Positions 25,249-35,309 of a stretch of 64,000 nt of DNA are shown here, in pieces. The stretch covers positions 62,001 through 126,000 of the forward strand of contig NZ_BAAAFG010000013.1 in the NCBI RefSeq assembly GCF_039523415.1, written 5' to 3'. Numbering within the stretch: position 1 is the first letter of the stretch; each line of letters begins with the position of its first letter. The notes under the pieces were generated by a model. It was not told the DNA's origin, did not search any database, and saw nothing but the letters and a program-made list of their open reading frames with translations. The translations under genes were made by a program, and so were the position numbers. Origin of the DNA: Gangjinia marincola. GTDB taxonomy: Bacteria; Bacteroidota; Bacteroidia; Flavobacteriales; Flavobacteriaceae.

Positions 25249-26562
25249 ATGAGAACGAAGTCGCTTAAAAAAAACAGGATTAATGTGGTCACTTTAGGAT
25301 GTAGCAAGAATATCTATGATTCTGAGGTGTTGATGGGACAGTTAAAAGCCAATAATAAAGAAGTGGTTCATGAAGAAGAAGGCAATATAGTGGTGATTAA
25401 TACCTGCGGATTCATTGATAATGCAAAAGAAGAAAGTGTCAATACGATTTTGGCTTACGCCGAAAAAAAGGAAGAAGGTTTAGTCGATAAAGTATTTGTG
25501 ACGGGTTGTCTAAGTGAGCGTTATAAACCCGATCTTCAAAAAGAGATTCCCAATGTAGATCAGTATTTTGGCACAACAGAACTTCCCGCATTGCTGAAGG
25601 CACTTGGAGCGGATTACAAACACGAATTGGTAGGAGAGCGATTGACTACCACCCCAAAGAACTATGCCTACCTTAAAATCGCCGAAGGTTGCGACCGACC
25701 CTGTTCGTTTTGTGCGATCCCGCTGATGCGCGGCAAGCACAAATCTAAACCTATAGAAGATTTAGTGACCGAAGCTCAAAAGCTAGCTGCTAACGGAGTG
25801 AAAGAGTTGGTGTTGATTGCACAGGATTTAACCTATTACGGGTTGGATCTTTATAAAAAACGAAATCTGGCAGAACTGCTTCGGGCGTTAGTTAAAGTTG
25901 ACGGGATTGAATGGATTAGATTGCATTATGCGTTTCCTACTGGTTTTCCTATGGATGTACTGGAGGTGATGAAAGAAGAACCTAAGGTGTGTAATTATAT
26001 CGATATTCCGCTTCAGCATATTTCAGAAGATATTTTAAAGTCTATGCGACGTGGTACCACGATGGCCAAGACCAATGCCTTGTTAGAACAGTTTAGAGCC
26101 AAAGTACCTGATATGACGATTAGAACTACGCTTATCGTAGGGTATCCCGGTGAAACCGAAGCTCATTTTCAAGAATTAAAGCAATGGGTGACCGATCAAC
26201 GATTTGAACGTTTGGGATGTTTTACCTATTCTCACGAAGAAAATACGCATGCATTTAATTTGGTGGATGACGTGCCAGAAGAGGTCAAACAACAGCGTGC
26301 CAATGAAATCATGGAAATCCAATCACAAATTAGCTGGGAACTCAATCAACAAAAAATCGGGAAAGAAGTTAAGGTGGTCATTGACCGTAAAGAAGGAAGC
26401 TATTTTGTTGGGCGTACAGAGTTTGACTCGCCAGATGTGGATAATGAAGTGCTGATCAATGCCGAAGACACCTATCTTAAAACAGGCGAATACGCCACCG
26501 TTAAAATTACTGAAGCCGCTGATTTTGATTTATATGCGGTGCCTGTAGATTATAAAGGCTGA
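25249..26562 (+). CDS. rimO: ribosomal protein S12 methylthiotransferase RimO
   Basis: A 437-residue radical SAM methylthiotransferase. The UPF0004 domain carries the first cluster cysteines (Cys18 in TLGCSKN, then NTCGF and TGCLSERY). The radical SAM domain has EGCDRPCSFC, and the C-terminal TRAM domain runs from about 375. It adds a methylthio group to Asp of ribosomal protein uS12. The SKN..DSE spacing near the first Cys and the CDRPCSFC motif separate it from MiaB. It is a single gene, with a secreted-protein gene convergent two bases after it. Confidence 0.95.
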   Translation: MRTKSLKKNRINVVTLGCSKNIYDSEVLMGQLKANNKEVVHEEEGNIVVINTCGFIDNAKEESVNTILAYAEKKEEGLVDKVFVTGCLSERYKPDLQKEIPNVDQYFGTTELPALLKALGADYKHELVGERLTTTPKNYAYLKIAEGCDRPCSFCAIPLMRGKHKSKPIEDLVTEAQKLAANGVKELVLIAQDLTYYGLDLYKKRNLAELLRALVKVDGIEWIRLHYAFPTGFPMDVLEVMKEEPKVCNYIDIPLQHISEDILKSMRRGTTMAKTNALLEQFRAKVPDMTIRTTLIVGYPGETEAHFQELKQWVTDQRFERLGCFTYSHEENTHAFNLVDDVPEEVKQQRANEIMEIQSQISWELNQQKIGKEVKVVIDRKEGSYFVGRTEFDSPDVDNEVLINAEDTYLKTGEYATVKITEAADFDLYAVPVDYKG

Positions 26563-26563
26563 C

Positions 26564-27181
26564 CTATTTTGTCAAGATCAATGTAGCTTTATAGCCACTT
26601 AACAAATTCCATTGATTAGAAGAGATGAGATTACCATCTGCATCATACACCTTAAGCTCTGCGGTATTAGGGCCTGAGGATCCCTGATTAAGTGCTTGAA
26701 AATCTAATCTGTTTTGACCGGGTTGTAGCTCTATGGTTGTTACGTAATACGAATGAGATAAATAAACTGTCGGCTGAATAATGTCGTCATTTAGGTATAA
26801 ACGCACTTTGTCCCCGTCTACATATTCATGATCGCGACACATAATGGTCACTTTGCCAGAAGAGGTTTTAATATTTCCTAAGTATTGATCACGCTTTAAA
26901 TTTGACATTGCTTGAGCATGTTTCTCGCCAAAAGGCTGCGTGATGGTCACTTTAGGTTTTGTCCATTTATCCTCTTCAATCATGCTGAAGGGTTTCTTTT
27001 CTGGTGTGAGATTAAAAGAGGATGCTTTAGGATTAAAGCTAAGATCAGCTTCGTTCTTTTTAATGTTGACTTTGGCCTTTTCTTTATTATCAATCACCAC
27101 AGATTTATTCCCGGGGAGTTCTGATTGTGCAGAAATACCCAGTGAAAAAATTATCATTAAGAAGACCAGACTAAATCTCAT
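26564..27181 (-). CDS. secreted protein of unknown function
   Basis: A 205-residue protein with a signal peptide (MRFSLVFLMIIFSLGISAQ). Residues 20-95 are polar and probably flexible. Residues 100-205 look like a beta-sandwich domain (KVTIMCRDHEYVDGDKVRLY, TTIELQPGQNRLDF, AELKVYDADGNLI), typical of secreted flavobacterial proteins found beside rimO. No catalytic motif is visible. A TATCTTTA element upstream (near 27223) could be its promoter. Function unknown. Confidence 0.78.
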   Translation of the reverse strand: MRFSLVFLMIIFSLGISAQSELPGNKSVVIDNKEKAKVNIKKNEADLSFNPKASSFNLTPEKKPFSMIEEDKWTKPKVTITQPFGEKHAQAMSNLKRDQYLGNIKTSSGKVTIMCRDHEYVDGDKVRLYLNDDIIQPTVYLSHSYYVTTIELQPGQNRLDFQALNQGSSGPNTAELKVYDADGNLISSNQWNLLSGYKATLILTK

Positions 27182-27337
27182 GTTTCAAATTGAGCAATAA
27201 TTAAGCCAAAGCATATATAAAGATAACGATTATATTTTCGGGATGTTACAGTATTGAGCAAATATTAAGGAATTGATTTTTTGTTTGAACTTCTCAGAAC
27301 AGATTAGGGTTTAAAGATTCCTTCACTTTCTTAGAAA

Positions 27338-29812
27338 TTAGATCCTAAATTTATTGTTATTCGCAAAGAATATGGCATTAACAAAAAATAACTTTCCATT
27401 CTCCCAAAAGCCTCTAAAAAGTGGATTGTCGACCATATAAATGATAGCACCACTACCTATCCTTTCTTCTCCAAAAACCAATGTTTTACCAAGATTACCC
27501 AATGCATTGTCGCCGGCATATCCTGATACAGGTTTGGCTCCGTCTTCTAAATACGCAACATTATATCCGTTGGGTAAATAAGAGTAAGCTGAGCTACCTA
27601 ATTTTAACGTATAATAATCGTTATTATAACCAAACCCCAGTGGGTGCGTATTATCTACCTTAGTTTTAAAAATAGCACCGGTGATATAATTCTTGACACT
27701 TTCCTCTTCTCGTTGCGCATATGGAATTAACGATGCCGTTTGAGTCGAGTCTTTTTTAGGTGCATCTTTGCGTTTTAAGTCAATTCCTTTTTGACCGGCA
27801 AACGTGGATACGGCTCCGCTCAAAGCAATAACTTTACCGCCATTACGAATCCACTCCATAAGTTGCTCCATGCCCTTTTCTCCTAAATAATTTCCGTAGT
27901 ATCCATTGGGCATAACTAAAACGTCATATTGATTCAAATCAATACGCTTGAAATACTCTGTGTCAATATTGGTGGTAGGATAGTTTAATTGCTGTTCAAA
28001 GAAGTGCCAAATCTCTCCATAATTTAGCGATGAGGTTTCATCCCCTTTGAGGACTGCTATACGTTGTTTATTAATGAGCTTTACATCTGGGGAGCCAAAG
28101 TCTGGTCCGCTGGTAGCAAAAGAAGAAGCACTGGCAAAAAGTTCTCTACCAAATTTACTAGCAAGATCATTTATCGTCTTTCCATAGTTTTTGGTTTTCA
28201 GGTTGTCGCTTTTGGTTATTATTAAGCTACCCCTGCCAAAGTTTTTATTGGCAATATTTAAAGGCTTTTCAGTAAAGCGAACCTTAATATTTGCTTGGAG
28301 TAATGCCGCCAGAAACTGTGCATCTTTCATTGACCCCCATGAAGTTATGTATCCTACTGCAGAATCATTTACAACATTGGTTACTTCTTTTCGTGTTTCA
28401 TTCGGCTTGACCGAAACAGCATTTTTACTTACAATTGTTTCAAGCCCATAGGCATAAGGTAAGCTCCATGCCGTGATATCATAGGTTATTGGAGTTGAAA
28501 GCTTTGCATTTTGTTCGAATAAAACATTGACCATTGCAGATTTAGGTTGCTTTGCAGAAACAATCAATGCATCTTTTGCATTGAATGACCCTTGTTTTTG
28601 TTGTTGTAAATGATAGCCTTTTACACTGGAGGTAGTACTGTATCCATATTGAATTTCATGTTTATCCAGCAATGCGGTCAAGGCATCCAGTTGATCCGAA
28701 GTTCCTTTGAGGACATATGAAGTAGATGGTGTATTAGCTGTACTAAAGAACTGCTTAAATTTATCGTTGAGCTTTTTAGCATTTTGAGCAGCAATTTCAA
28801 CAGTGCTTAATCCCGTAGTGGTATGGTGCGCTACCCGATCTTTTAAGGTAAGTACATTACCTTCATCGGTTTGTATAGCTAATCCTGCCCGGCCGTGACC
28901 TGCTTGCTCATAGGTCATACCAATTGCGCCCATAAACGTGGGATAGGTGTCCCCATAACTGGGATATAATAAATCAAATCGCTCACGTGTGAAGAACAAC
29001 CATCCTTCTTTATCAAAGTATTTTGCATGATTTTTTCCGATTTGTGTTTGAAAATCACGCTGCCAATCAGTAATTACTTCATGAAAAGGTTCTGCTGCCG
29101 GAGCAAAATAATAAGGCTCATTAATGCCTTGCTCATGAAAATCTACATGTACATGTGGCATCCAGGTATTGTAAACTTTTAAACGTTGTTGACTCTCTAC
29201 TTGAGTAGCCCAGGCCCAATCCCTGTTAAGATCAAATAAATAATGATTAGGACGACCTCCCGGCCAGGGTTCGTGGTGTTCTGTTGCGTCCTGTCGCGTA
29301 TTGTATGGAGTAGATTTTACTTGATTGTACCAATTAGCATAGCGGTCTCTACCGTCTGGATTAACGCAGGGATCTATAATAACCACTGTGTTTTTGAGCC
29401 AATCCTGTTTTTGTGTGATGAGTTCATAAAGCGTTTTCATAGAAGCTTCTGTACTACTGGCCTCATTCCCGTGCACGTTATAGCTTAACCATACAATGGC
29501 AACTTGAGGCGCAGCGCTTCCCGGCATCATTCCGATTTGCTTTAGATTATCTTGGCGTATAGTTTCTATGTTGTTGAGATTCTCTTGGGTAGAAATGATT
29601 GCATAGGTGAGTGGTCTGTATTCATTCGTTTTTCCATAAGTATGATAGGTGACCATATCGCTCTGATCTGCAACGTGGGTAAAGTAATTCACAACGTCTG
29701 CGTGACGTGAAAATTGACTGCCCACTTCATAACCTAAAAATTCTTGTGGAGATTGAAGTTGTGCGAAAAGGCTAGTGCTTAAAAAACAAAGGAGCCAGGT
29801 AAAATTTTTCAT
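27338..29812 (-). CDS. secreted M14 zinc carboxypeptidase-like protein
   Basis: An 824-residue exported protein (signal MKNFTWLLCFLSTSLFAQ). The M14 fold covers about residues 40-345, with zinc ligands His114 and Glu117 (VHGNEASS), substrate Arg155 (NPDGRDRY), a third zinc His in HVHVDFHEQG (222-226), and a likely catalytic Glu in MTYEQAGHG. The C-terminal half (about 400-824) is a glutamine-amidotransferase-like or ThuA-like Rossmann segment (YDVLVMPNGYYG, ALSGAVSTFAG) ending in a beta domain. It probably removes C-terminal amino acids or processes peptides outside the cytoplasm. There is no T9SS domain. Confidence 0.87.
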   Translation of the reverse strand: MKNFTWLLCFLSTSLFAQLQSPQEFLGYEVGSQFSRHADVVNYFTHVADQSDMVTYHTYGKTNEYRPLTYAIISTQENLNNIETIRQDNLKQIGMMPGSAAPQVAIVWLSYNVHGNEASSTEASMKTLYELITQKQDWLKNTVVIIDPCVNPDGRDRYANWYNQVKSTPYNTRQDATEHHEPWPGGRPNHYLFDLNRDWAWATQVESQQRLKVYNTWMPHVHVDFHEQGINEPYYFAPAAEPFHEVITDWQRDFQTQIGKNHAKYFDKEGWLFFTRERFDLLYPSYGDTYPTFMGAIGMTYEQAGHGRAGLAIQTDEGNVLTLKDRVAHHTTTGLSTVEIAAQNAKKLNDKFKQFFSTANTPSTSYVLKGTSDQLDALTALLDKHEIQYGYSTTSSVKGYHLQQQKQGSFNAKDALIVSAKQPKSAMVNVLFEQNAKLSTPITYDITAWSLPYAYGLETIVSKNAVSVKPNETRKEVTNVVNDSAVGYITSWGSMKDAQFLAALLQANIKVRFTEKPLNIANKNFGRGSLIITKSDNLKTKNYGKTINDLASKFGRELFASASSFATSGPDFGSPDVKLINKQRIAVLKGDETSSLNYGEIWHFFEQQLNYPTTNIDTEYFKRIDLNQYDVLVMPNGYYGNYLGEKGMEQLMEWIRNGGKVIALSGAVSTFAGQKGIDLKRKDAPKKDSTQTASLIPYAQREEESVKNYITGAIFKTKVDNTHPLGFGYNNDYYTLKLGSSAYSYLPNGYNVAYLEDGAKPVSGYAGDNALGNLGKTLVFGEERIGSGAIIYMVDNPLFRGFWENGKLFFVNAIFFANNNKFRI

Positions 29813-30016
29813 GGGTTGGTATTTATGGAGCCTAAGATAATGATTACCTAAGAATTTACTAATTCAGTTCTCATTTATAAGAGGCTCAATTTAGTTTCTG
29901 CCAACAAACTAGTTTTTAAGATAGTGTAACGGAATGCTTCTGGGATTTCAACTTTGTCGTTCTCATCATCTTCGTTTTATGCATTATCGTATATTTACGC
30001 AGAAGACCACATACGT

Positions 30017-31615
30017 ATGCCCATCACATTACTGCCGTATCAGGAGTTAACCTATTTTTCCTCATTAATCAAGGACTATTTACTTGAAAAGGGTGAAGTT
30101 CAAGATTTATACCACCGTTTTCCACACCTTAATCAATTTCAAGCTCAGATCAACGAGAAGACAACTCAATATTCAGCAGATACCAGAGATATTTTATCTG
30201 TACGTTTGATGAAGCAGTATGATAAGATAAAAACCTCAGGGGCAACGCGTGAGAAAATTCTTCAGCTTAAAAAAGGTAATACCTTTACCATTACCACAGG
30301 TCATCAACTCAATTTATTTACGGGACCCCTGTATTTTTTGTACAAAATTATTTCTACCATTAATTTATGTGATCAACTCAAAACGCACTATCCAGAATAT
30401 GAATTTGTGCCTGTCTATTGGATGGCGACCGAGGATCATGATTTTGAAGAGATTAATTATTTTAACCTTAACGGAAAGAAATTCAGGTGGAATAAGGACG
30501 CCACCGGAGCGGTAGGCAGGCTTTCCACAGAAGGATTGGCAGAGGTTCTAGATTTATTTAAGGCTGAAGTAGGCACCACTCCTTTTGCTGAAAAACTCAC
30601 CGAACTCTTTGAAGATGCATATCTTAAACATACTACTTTAACCGAAGCTACCCGATACCTGGCGAATAAGCTTTTTGGAGCTTACGGTTTAGTGATTGTA
30701 GATGGAGATGATGCCGAACTAAAGCGATTATTTGTTCCTTATATAAAAGAAGAATTGCTAGAACAATCGGCACACAAGACTGTAAGCAAATCCGCAGCTC
30801 AGTTAGACGAGAAGGGATATAATGTCCAGGTAAATCCCAGAGAAATAAATCTGTTTTATCTTATTGATGGATTGCGAGAACGCATTGAAAAAATAGAGAA
30901 TAGGTTTATTGTGGTTGATCATGACATGCAGTGGACGCAAGAACAAATTCTTCAGGAAGTCGAGGAACATCCAGAACGGTTTAGTCCCAATGTCATCCTG
31001 CGACCGTTATATCAAGAAGTTATTCTGCCTAATTTGTGCTACATCGGCGGAGGTGGTGAACTGGCATATTGGTTAGAGCTCAAGGCGTATTTTGAGTCAC
31101 AGCAGATCATTTTTCCTATGCTGCTCTTGCGAAACTCTGCCTTAGTAGTTTCAGGGAAACAACAAAAAAAGCTGGATAAGCTAAATCTTGAAATTAAAGA
31201 TACCTTTTTGCGTCAGCACGAATTAATTAATAAGAAAGTTCGACAGATATCAAATATCGACATTGATTTTTCTGATCAAAAAGAACATTTACGGCAGCAG
31301 TTTGAAGCCTTGTATGACTTAGCTAAAAAGACAGATGCTTCATTTGTTGGCGCCGTGAAAGCGCAGGAGGTTAAACAACTCAATGGATTGGATCATCTCG
31401 AAAAGCGTTTACTCACCGCACAAAAACGTAAGTTAAAAGATCAGGTAAATCGTATGGTAGAGATTCAACGTGAATTGTTTCCCAATCAAAATCTTCAGGA
31501 ACGGGTGGTCAATTTTTCAGAGCTGTATTTGGAGTATGCAGAAGATTTAATTCTTAAGTTGAAGGAAAATTTACAACCACTTAATACAGCCTTTACCGTG
31601 CTTAACTTGAGGTAA
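30017..31615 (+). CDS. bshC: bacillithiol biosynthesis cysteine-adding enzyme BshC
   Basis: A 532-residue BshC. Diagnostic segments are TTGHQLNLFTGPLYFLYKI, VYWMATEDHDFEEIN and LCYIGGGGELAYWLELK, followed by a long C-terminal coiled coil (about 390-500). It adds cysteine to GlcN-malate in the last step of bacillithiol synthesis, so the organism probably uses bacillithiol as its low-molecular-weight thiol. The start MPITLLPYQELTYFSS is chosen at 30017, since the open frame upstream begins with a TTG and has no family similarity. bshA and bshB are not in this window. A terminator separates it from convergent icd. Confidence 0.95.
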   Translation: MPITLLPYQELTYFSSLIKDYLLEKGEVQDLYHRFPHLNQFQAQINEKTTQYSADTRDILSVRLMKQYDKIKTSGATREKILQLKKGNTFTITTGHQLNLFTGPLYFLYKIISTINLCDQLKTHYPEYEFVPVYWMATEDHDFEEINYFNLNGKKFRWNKDATGAVGRLSTEGLAEVLDLFKAEVGTTPFAEKLTELFEDAYLKHTTLTEATRYLANKLFGAYGLVIVDGDDAELKRLFVPYIKEELLEQSAHKTVSKSAAQLDEKGYNVQVNPREINLFYLIDGLRERIEKIENRFIVVDHDMQWTQEQILQEVEEHPERFSPNVILRPLYQEVILPNLCYIGGGGELAYWLELKAYFESQQIIFPMLLLRNSALVVSGKQQKKLDKLNLEIKDTFLRQHELINKKVRQISNIDIDFSDQKEHLRQQFEALYDLAKKTDASFVGAVKAQEVKQLNGLDHLEKRLLTAQKRKLKDQVNRMVEIQRELFPNQNLQERVVNFSELYLEYAEDLILKLKENLQPLNTAFTVLNLR

Positions 31616-31645
31616 TCATGAGCCTTATCCTAATGCTCTGAATTA

Positions 31646-31679
31646 AAAACGCTCCGTACCGAATGATACAGAGCGTTTT
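31646..31679. terminator. bidirectional terminator between bshC and icd
   Basis: Arms AAAACGCTC and GAGCGTTTT (9 bp) are extended by GTA/TAC across one mismatch, with T-runs on either strand. Confidence 0.82.
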
Positions 31680-31694
31680 AAAGATTGTTCAAGC

Positions 31695-33209
31695 TTATTC
31701 CCCCTGACCTAGTGAGAATCCTCTTTGTCCATCAAACTCGTAGAGATTTTCAGTCTTTATGACATCAAATCCTTCCTGATGTAAAGTAGCCAGGAGGTTG
31801 ATAATTTGCTCGTATTCAACTTCACCATACTGTAAACTTTTCTCTAGGATCGTAGACTGTTTACTTATGAACCTGCATCTCCAATGATCTGTACAGTAGG
31901 TCTCTTTCATTCCGTTAGGGAACACTTTTACACCTCTGTTGGTAATCATTTTCAGGGTAAGATTATGTGCTTTGATTTGATTGAGAGCATTTCCGATTTC
32001 TTCAGGATCGCTTCCTTTCCAATCAATGAATACATCTGTCCCCAAAAGCTGTTTTTCGGATTCTTTGCGATGATATTCTGGGATAGTAATTGTTCCAGAT
32101 CCCTTTGAGATTGTACTTGGAGTTAAATTTTTAGGAGTTTGTCCCAAGCGTTCTATGACGGCTTCGGTAAATTCTTCAGTATTTACTTTTTTGGTGCTTT
32201 TTCCTTTCTGATATACGTCAGCCGTATGGATGCCATCTTCAAGGGTAGTTAACCAGGCATTTTTTATCTTATCAGCAACTTCGGCTTGACCGATATGAGC
32301 CAACATTAAGATCGCGCCGTTAAGCAAACCTGACGGATTGGCAATTTTCTTACCGGCAATATCTGGTGCAGAGCCATGAATCGCTTCAAACATAGCAACA
32401 TTTTTTCCCACATTTGCAGAGCCTGCCATTCCTACAGAACCGCCTATTTCTGCCACAATATCAGAGATGATATCCCCGTAGAGGTTTGAGGTGACGATAA
32501 CATCAAAATTCTCTGGACTGGCTGCGATTTTGGCTGACCCTATGTCGATAATTTGAGCATTACTTTCAATATCAGAATACTCAGCTGCAATTTCTTTAAA
32601 GACGGTATGAAACAATCCATCAGTAAGTTTCATGATGTTATCCTTCACCATACAGGTTACTTTTTTTCGGTTGTACGCTCTGGCGTATTCAAAGGCATAC
32701 CGAACAATTTTTTCGCAACCCGGGCGTGTGATTAATTTTAAACATTGTACTACATCTTCAGTCTGTCTGTGCTCAATACCGGCATATAAATCTTCCTCAT
32801 TTTCTCTAATAACCACAATATCCATCTCAGGAAAGTTGGTGTGGACGTAAGGGTGTAGTGAGCTTACGGGACGCACGTTAGAAAATAAACCCAGAGATTT
32901 TCTTAAGGTCACGTTGAGACTCTTATATCCTTTTCCTTGTGGAGTGGTAATCGGAGCTTTTAGGATCACTTTATTTTTTGAAATGGTCTTCCAGGATTCT
33001 TCTGTAATCCCAGAGCTATTTCCAGATAGGTAGACTTGTTGACCTACTTCTATCGGCTCTGTTTTGATGTTAGCTCCTGCAGCTTTGAGAATGTTTAAGG
33101 TAGCTCTCATTATTTCAGGTCCAATGCCGTCGCCTTCAGCTACGGCGATTGTAGTTGCCTGATTTATCCTTTTATAAGATTTAGGGTGTAGTACTTCGCT
33201 GTTTTCCAT
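31695..33209 (-). CDS. icd: NADP-dependent isocitrate dehydrogenase (Thermus-type, long)
   Basis: A 504-residue beta-decarboxylating dehydrogenase. VAEGDGIGPEIMRATLNIL, NVTLRKSLGLFSNVRPV, VVIRENEEDLYAGIEH (Arg/Glu substrate site) and EAIHGSAPDIAGKKIANPSG are the isocitrate dehydrogenase signatures. A C-terminal extension of about 150 residues (from about 350) is typical of Thermus-type enzymes. It makes 2-oxoglutarate in the TCA cycle. Another in-frame ATG at 33257 would add 16 residues (MKQICDICP). The start at 33209 gives the standard N-terminus, but this choice is uncertain. It is a monocistronic gene. Confidence 0.9.
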   Translation of the reverse strand: MENSEVLHPKSYKRINQATTIAVAEGDGIGPEIMRATLNILKAAGANIKTEPIEVGQQVYLSGNSSGITEESWKTISKNKVILKAPITTPQGKGYKSLNVTLRKSLGLFSNVRPVSSLHPYVHTNFPEMDIVVIRENEEDLYAGIEHRQTEDVVQCLKLITRPGCEKIVRYAFEYARAYNRKKVTCMVKDNIMKLTDGLFHTVFKEIAAEYSDIESNAQIIDIGSAKIAASPENFDVIVTSNLYGDIISDIVAEIGGSVGMAGSANVGKNVAMFEAIHGSAPDIAGKKIANPSGLLNGAILMLAHIGQAEVADKIKNAWLTTLEDGIHTADVYQKGKSTKKVNTEEFTEAVIERLGQTPKNLTPSTISKGSGTITIPEYHRKESEKQLLGTDVFIDWKGSDPEEIGNALNQIKAHNLTLKMITNRGVKVFPNGMKETYCTDHWRCRFISKQSTILEKSLQYGEVEYEQIINLLATLHQEGFDVIKTENLYEFDGQRGFSLGQGE

Positions 33210-33437
33210 GTGATCTGATATTGTTGTGATGGGACAAATGTCACATATTTGTTTCATATATTTTTATTTATATATAATATGTTAAGGATAAATAATTTTA
33301 ATGAATGGTGTTCTAATGATTATTGTCAAAAGGAAAAATTATTGGATTTTTAGAATATTAAGGATAGCGCAGGTAACTTTTTTTTCTATTTCTAAGGATT
33401 AGTATTGGGTGATATGCACTACAAATTTGTGTGGGTA

Positions 33438-34484
33438 CTACTTTCTATCACGTATAGGGTTGATGTGATGTTTTTCCAGATATGGATCAAAGGCTCCGTC
33501 ACGTATTTCAGAAATAAATTGTTCTCTTGCGGTAGACTGTTTTTTAGTAAGTTTTGTATTGATTCTAGCCAAAAAGAGTTTTCCGATTTGGTTGCCAGGT
33601 AGGGGAATGGGGTTTTCGATGGTTCCGCCTAACGGGATGATCTCAAATTCATGTGGGAATGTTTTCATCATGTATCGCGCCAAATGATAAAACAGAATGC
33701 CTACATCTGCGTGATCGCTATAGATTAAATGCGGAACTTCGCGATGGTGAATACGTTTGCCTACGATCCATTTTTTGGTATTTTTTCCGAAGAGAGATTC
33801 AAATAGGTCAAGCGCTTTAGTTTCATTTCCATCATGTAGCGCCATGTGATAAATACTTTTTGCGTAATTCCCGAAGCTTCCGGGTTCTGAATATGGATTA
33901 GAAGTCGCCAGCACAACATCAGAACGCTCAAGATCCCAAAGTCTCTTGATATTCTTTGGATTTCCCTTTTTGACCAGTAGGACATTCCCGCGGTTCGTAA
34001 ACAATGGGATAGGTTCACCAAAGATTATACTATCCTTCTTTAGGGCATTTATAACACCCTTAGGTCCCACAGCTATATGGGGCTGACATTGTAATGAAAT
34101 GTTGGTATAGGTAAGTATGCTGTTGTTCGTTTGCTCCGGCGAAATAGGCGGACTCGTACTGAAATACCAATTCTGTAGGCCATACTTTGGGATAATGAAA
34201 TCAAACCAAAAATCGGTTAGCGCCATGTGATAATTTCCAGAGGTGGAAAGGATCAAATCCATTGCCTCACAATCTTTGATTTGCATGTGGAGATCGTAAA
34301 TACGATTGCTTGTAGGCTCTGTAAGATCAGGATTACCGGGATGGATATCCTGAGGCCAGGGAAGTAAATCTGGCTGATATAGGATTGGTCTTCCTTGAAT
34401 AGGTGGAAGCTCTGTTTGTGTATACAAGGTAAATATTCCTAAACAAAGGATAAGTGCAGCAAGAATACTCTTAATGGACCACAT
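33438..34484 (-). CDS. orphan ABC-type substrate-binding protein (ModA/PstS-like)
   Basis: A 348-residue exported binding protein with an uncleaved or late-cleaved hydrophobic N-terminus (SILAALILCLGIFTLYT). DLILSTSGNYHMALTDFWF, VLLVKKGNPKNIKRLWDLER and SNPYSEPGSFGNYAKSI are the ligand-loop motifs of periplasmic oxyanion or tungstate-type binding proteins. The usual ABC permease and ATPase genes are absent on both sides. It may work with a transporter encoded elsewhere, or act as a sensor. The start at 34484 (MWSIKS) replaces a TTG further upstream. Confidence 0.75.
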   Translation of the reverse strand: MWSIKSILAALILCLGIFTLYTQTELPPIQGRPILYQPDLLPWPQDIHPGNPDLTEPTSNRIYDLHMQIKDCEAMDLILSTSGNYHMALTDFWFDFIIPKYGLQNWYFSTSPPISPEQTNNSILTYTNISLQCQPHIAVGPKGVINALKKDSIIFGEPIPLFTNRGNVLLVKKGNPKNIKRLWDLERSDVVLATSNPYSEPGSFGNYAKSIYHMALHDGNETKALDLFESLFGKNTKKWIVGKRIHHREVPHLIYSDHADVGILFYHLARYMMKTFPHEFEIIPLGGTIENPIPLPGNQIGKLFLARINTKLTKKQSTAREQFISEIRDGAFDPYLEKHHINPIRDRK

Positions 34485-34622
34485 GGTAATTTTTTGTGTG
34501 ATATAAGTCAACTAATTTATCACTAATAGCCGAATTATTGTAGACTCCTGTATTTCAAAAATGTAGCCATCACTTCGGGACACACAAGTAGTTGAACTAC
34601 AGCTAAATGAAGTCAAGTTATT

Positions 34623-35123
34623 TTAGTTTGTGTTTGCGGTATATATTGTTTCCCACATCTTCTTCTGTCTTCTAAAAAAGAGGCTTCCCATCATTCCCAC
34701 TGCTCCTGTGGATACGCCAACTAACATGTAGAAAATGCCGTAGGAATTTTGAAGGTTTAACAGCATTGGTAGTCGCGTAAACAGTTCTGCTGTAAAAGCA
34801 CAATACAATCCAATCACAGACCAGTACATCCAGGCTAGATGAGTGAGAACAGGATTTTTAGTGCTTTTTAGATAAAAAGGGAGCATTCCCAACACTAAGG
34901 TTATTGTACTTATGACGGCAAAAATATGTAATATTCCAAACGTATTATGAAGTCGATAGATCATAAATGCTGTTGCACAAACTATGAGCATTGCCACGGC
35001 ATATACTCTTCCTATTCTCTTATGTAAACGTGTACCTTTAGTCTGAGTTAAGACAATGCTTCCTGTAAGTAAAGCGATAAAGGCGGCGAAGGTATGTATC
35101 CAACCAATTAAATCGTGTGGCAT
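34623..35123 (-). CDS. DUF2306-like membrane protein
   Basis: A protein of about 166 residues with four to five membrane helices. HTFAAFIALLTGSIVLTQTKGTRLHKRIGRVYAVAM is the core of the DUF2306 family, with His residues at helix ends that might bind metal or heme. The start MPHDLIGWIH is an ATG, and a TTG six codons upstream is less likely. Role unknown. The neighbours do not suggest one. Confidence 0.7.
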   Translation of the reverse strand: MPHDLIGWIHTFAAFIALLTGSIVLTQTKGTRLHKRIGRVYAVAMLIVCATAFMIYRLHNTFGILHIFAVISTITLVLGMLPFYLKSTKNPVLTHLAWMYWSVIGLYCAFTAELFTRLPMLLNLQNSYGIFYMLVGVSTGAVGMMGSLFFRRQKKMWETIYTANTN

Positions 35124-35309
35124 ATTATCGTTTTGCCACAAATTTGGATTACTTAAAGCAGATCGCGAATTATTCCTGACTCAAGCGTTGAAATCATAAA
35201 CTGAATTGTAAGGTATCAAACCTTAAAATTAACTTTACCCTTAACCTTAACGTTATGCATTAAGTAGTAATAACATTTCGCTGCATTAGTTTACCAGGAA
35301 ATAATTGCT

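Noticed and set aside
34588..34600. A short hairpin GTAGTTGAACTAC upstream of the binding protein gene
   Set aside because: A 5-bp stem with a 3-base loop is too short and common to support a function.
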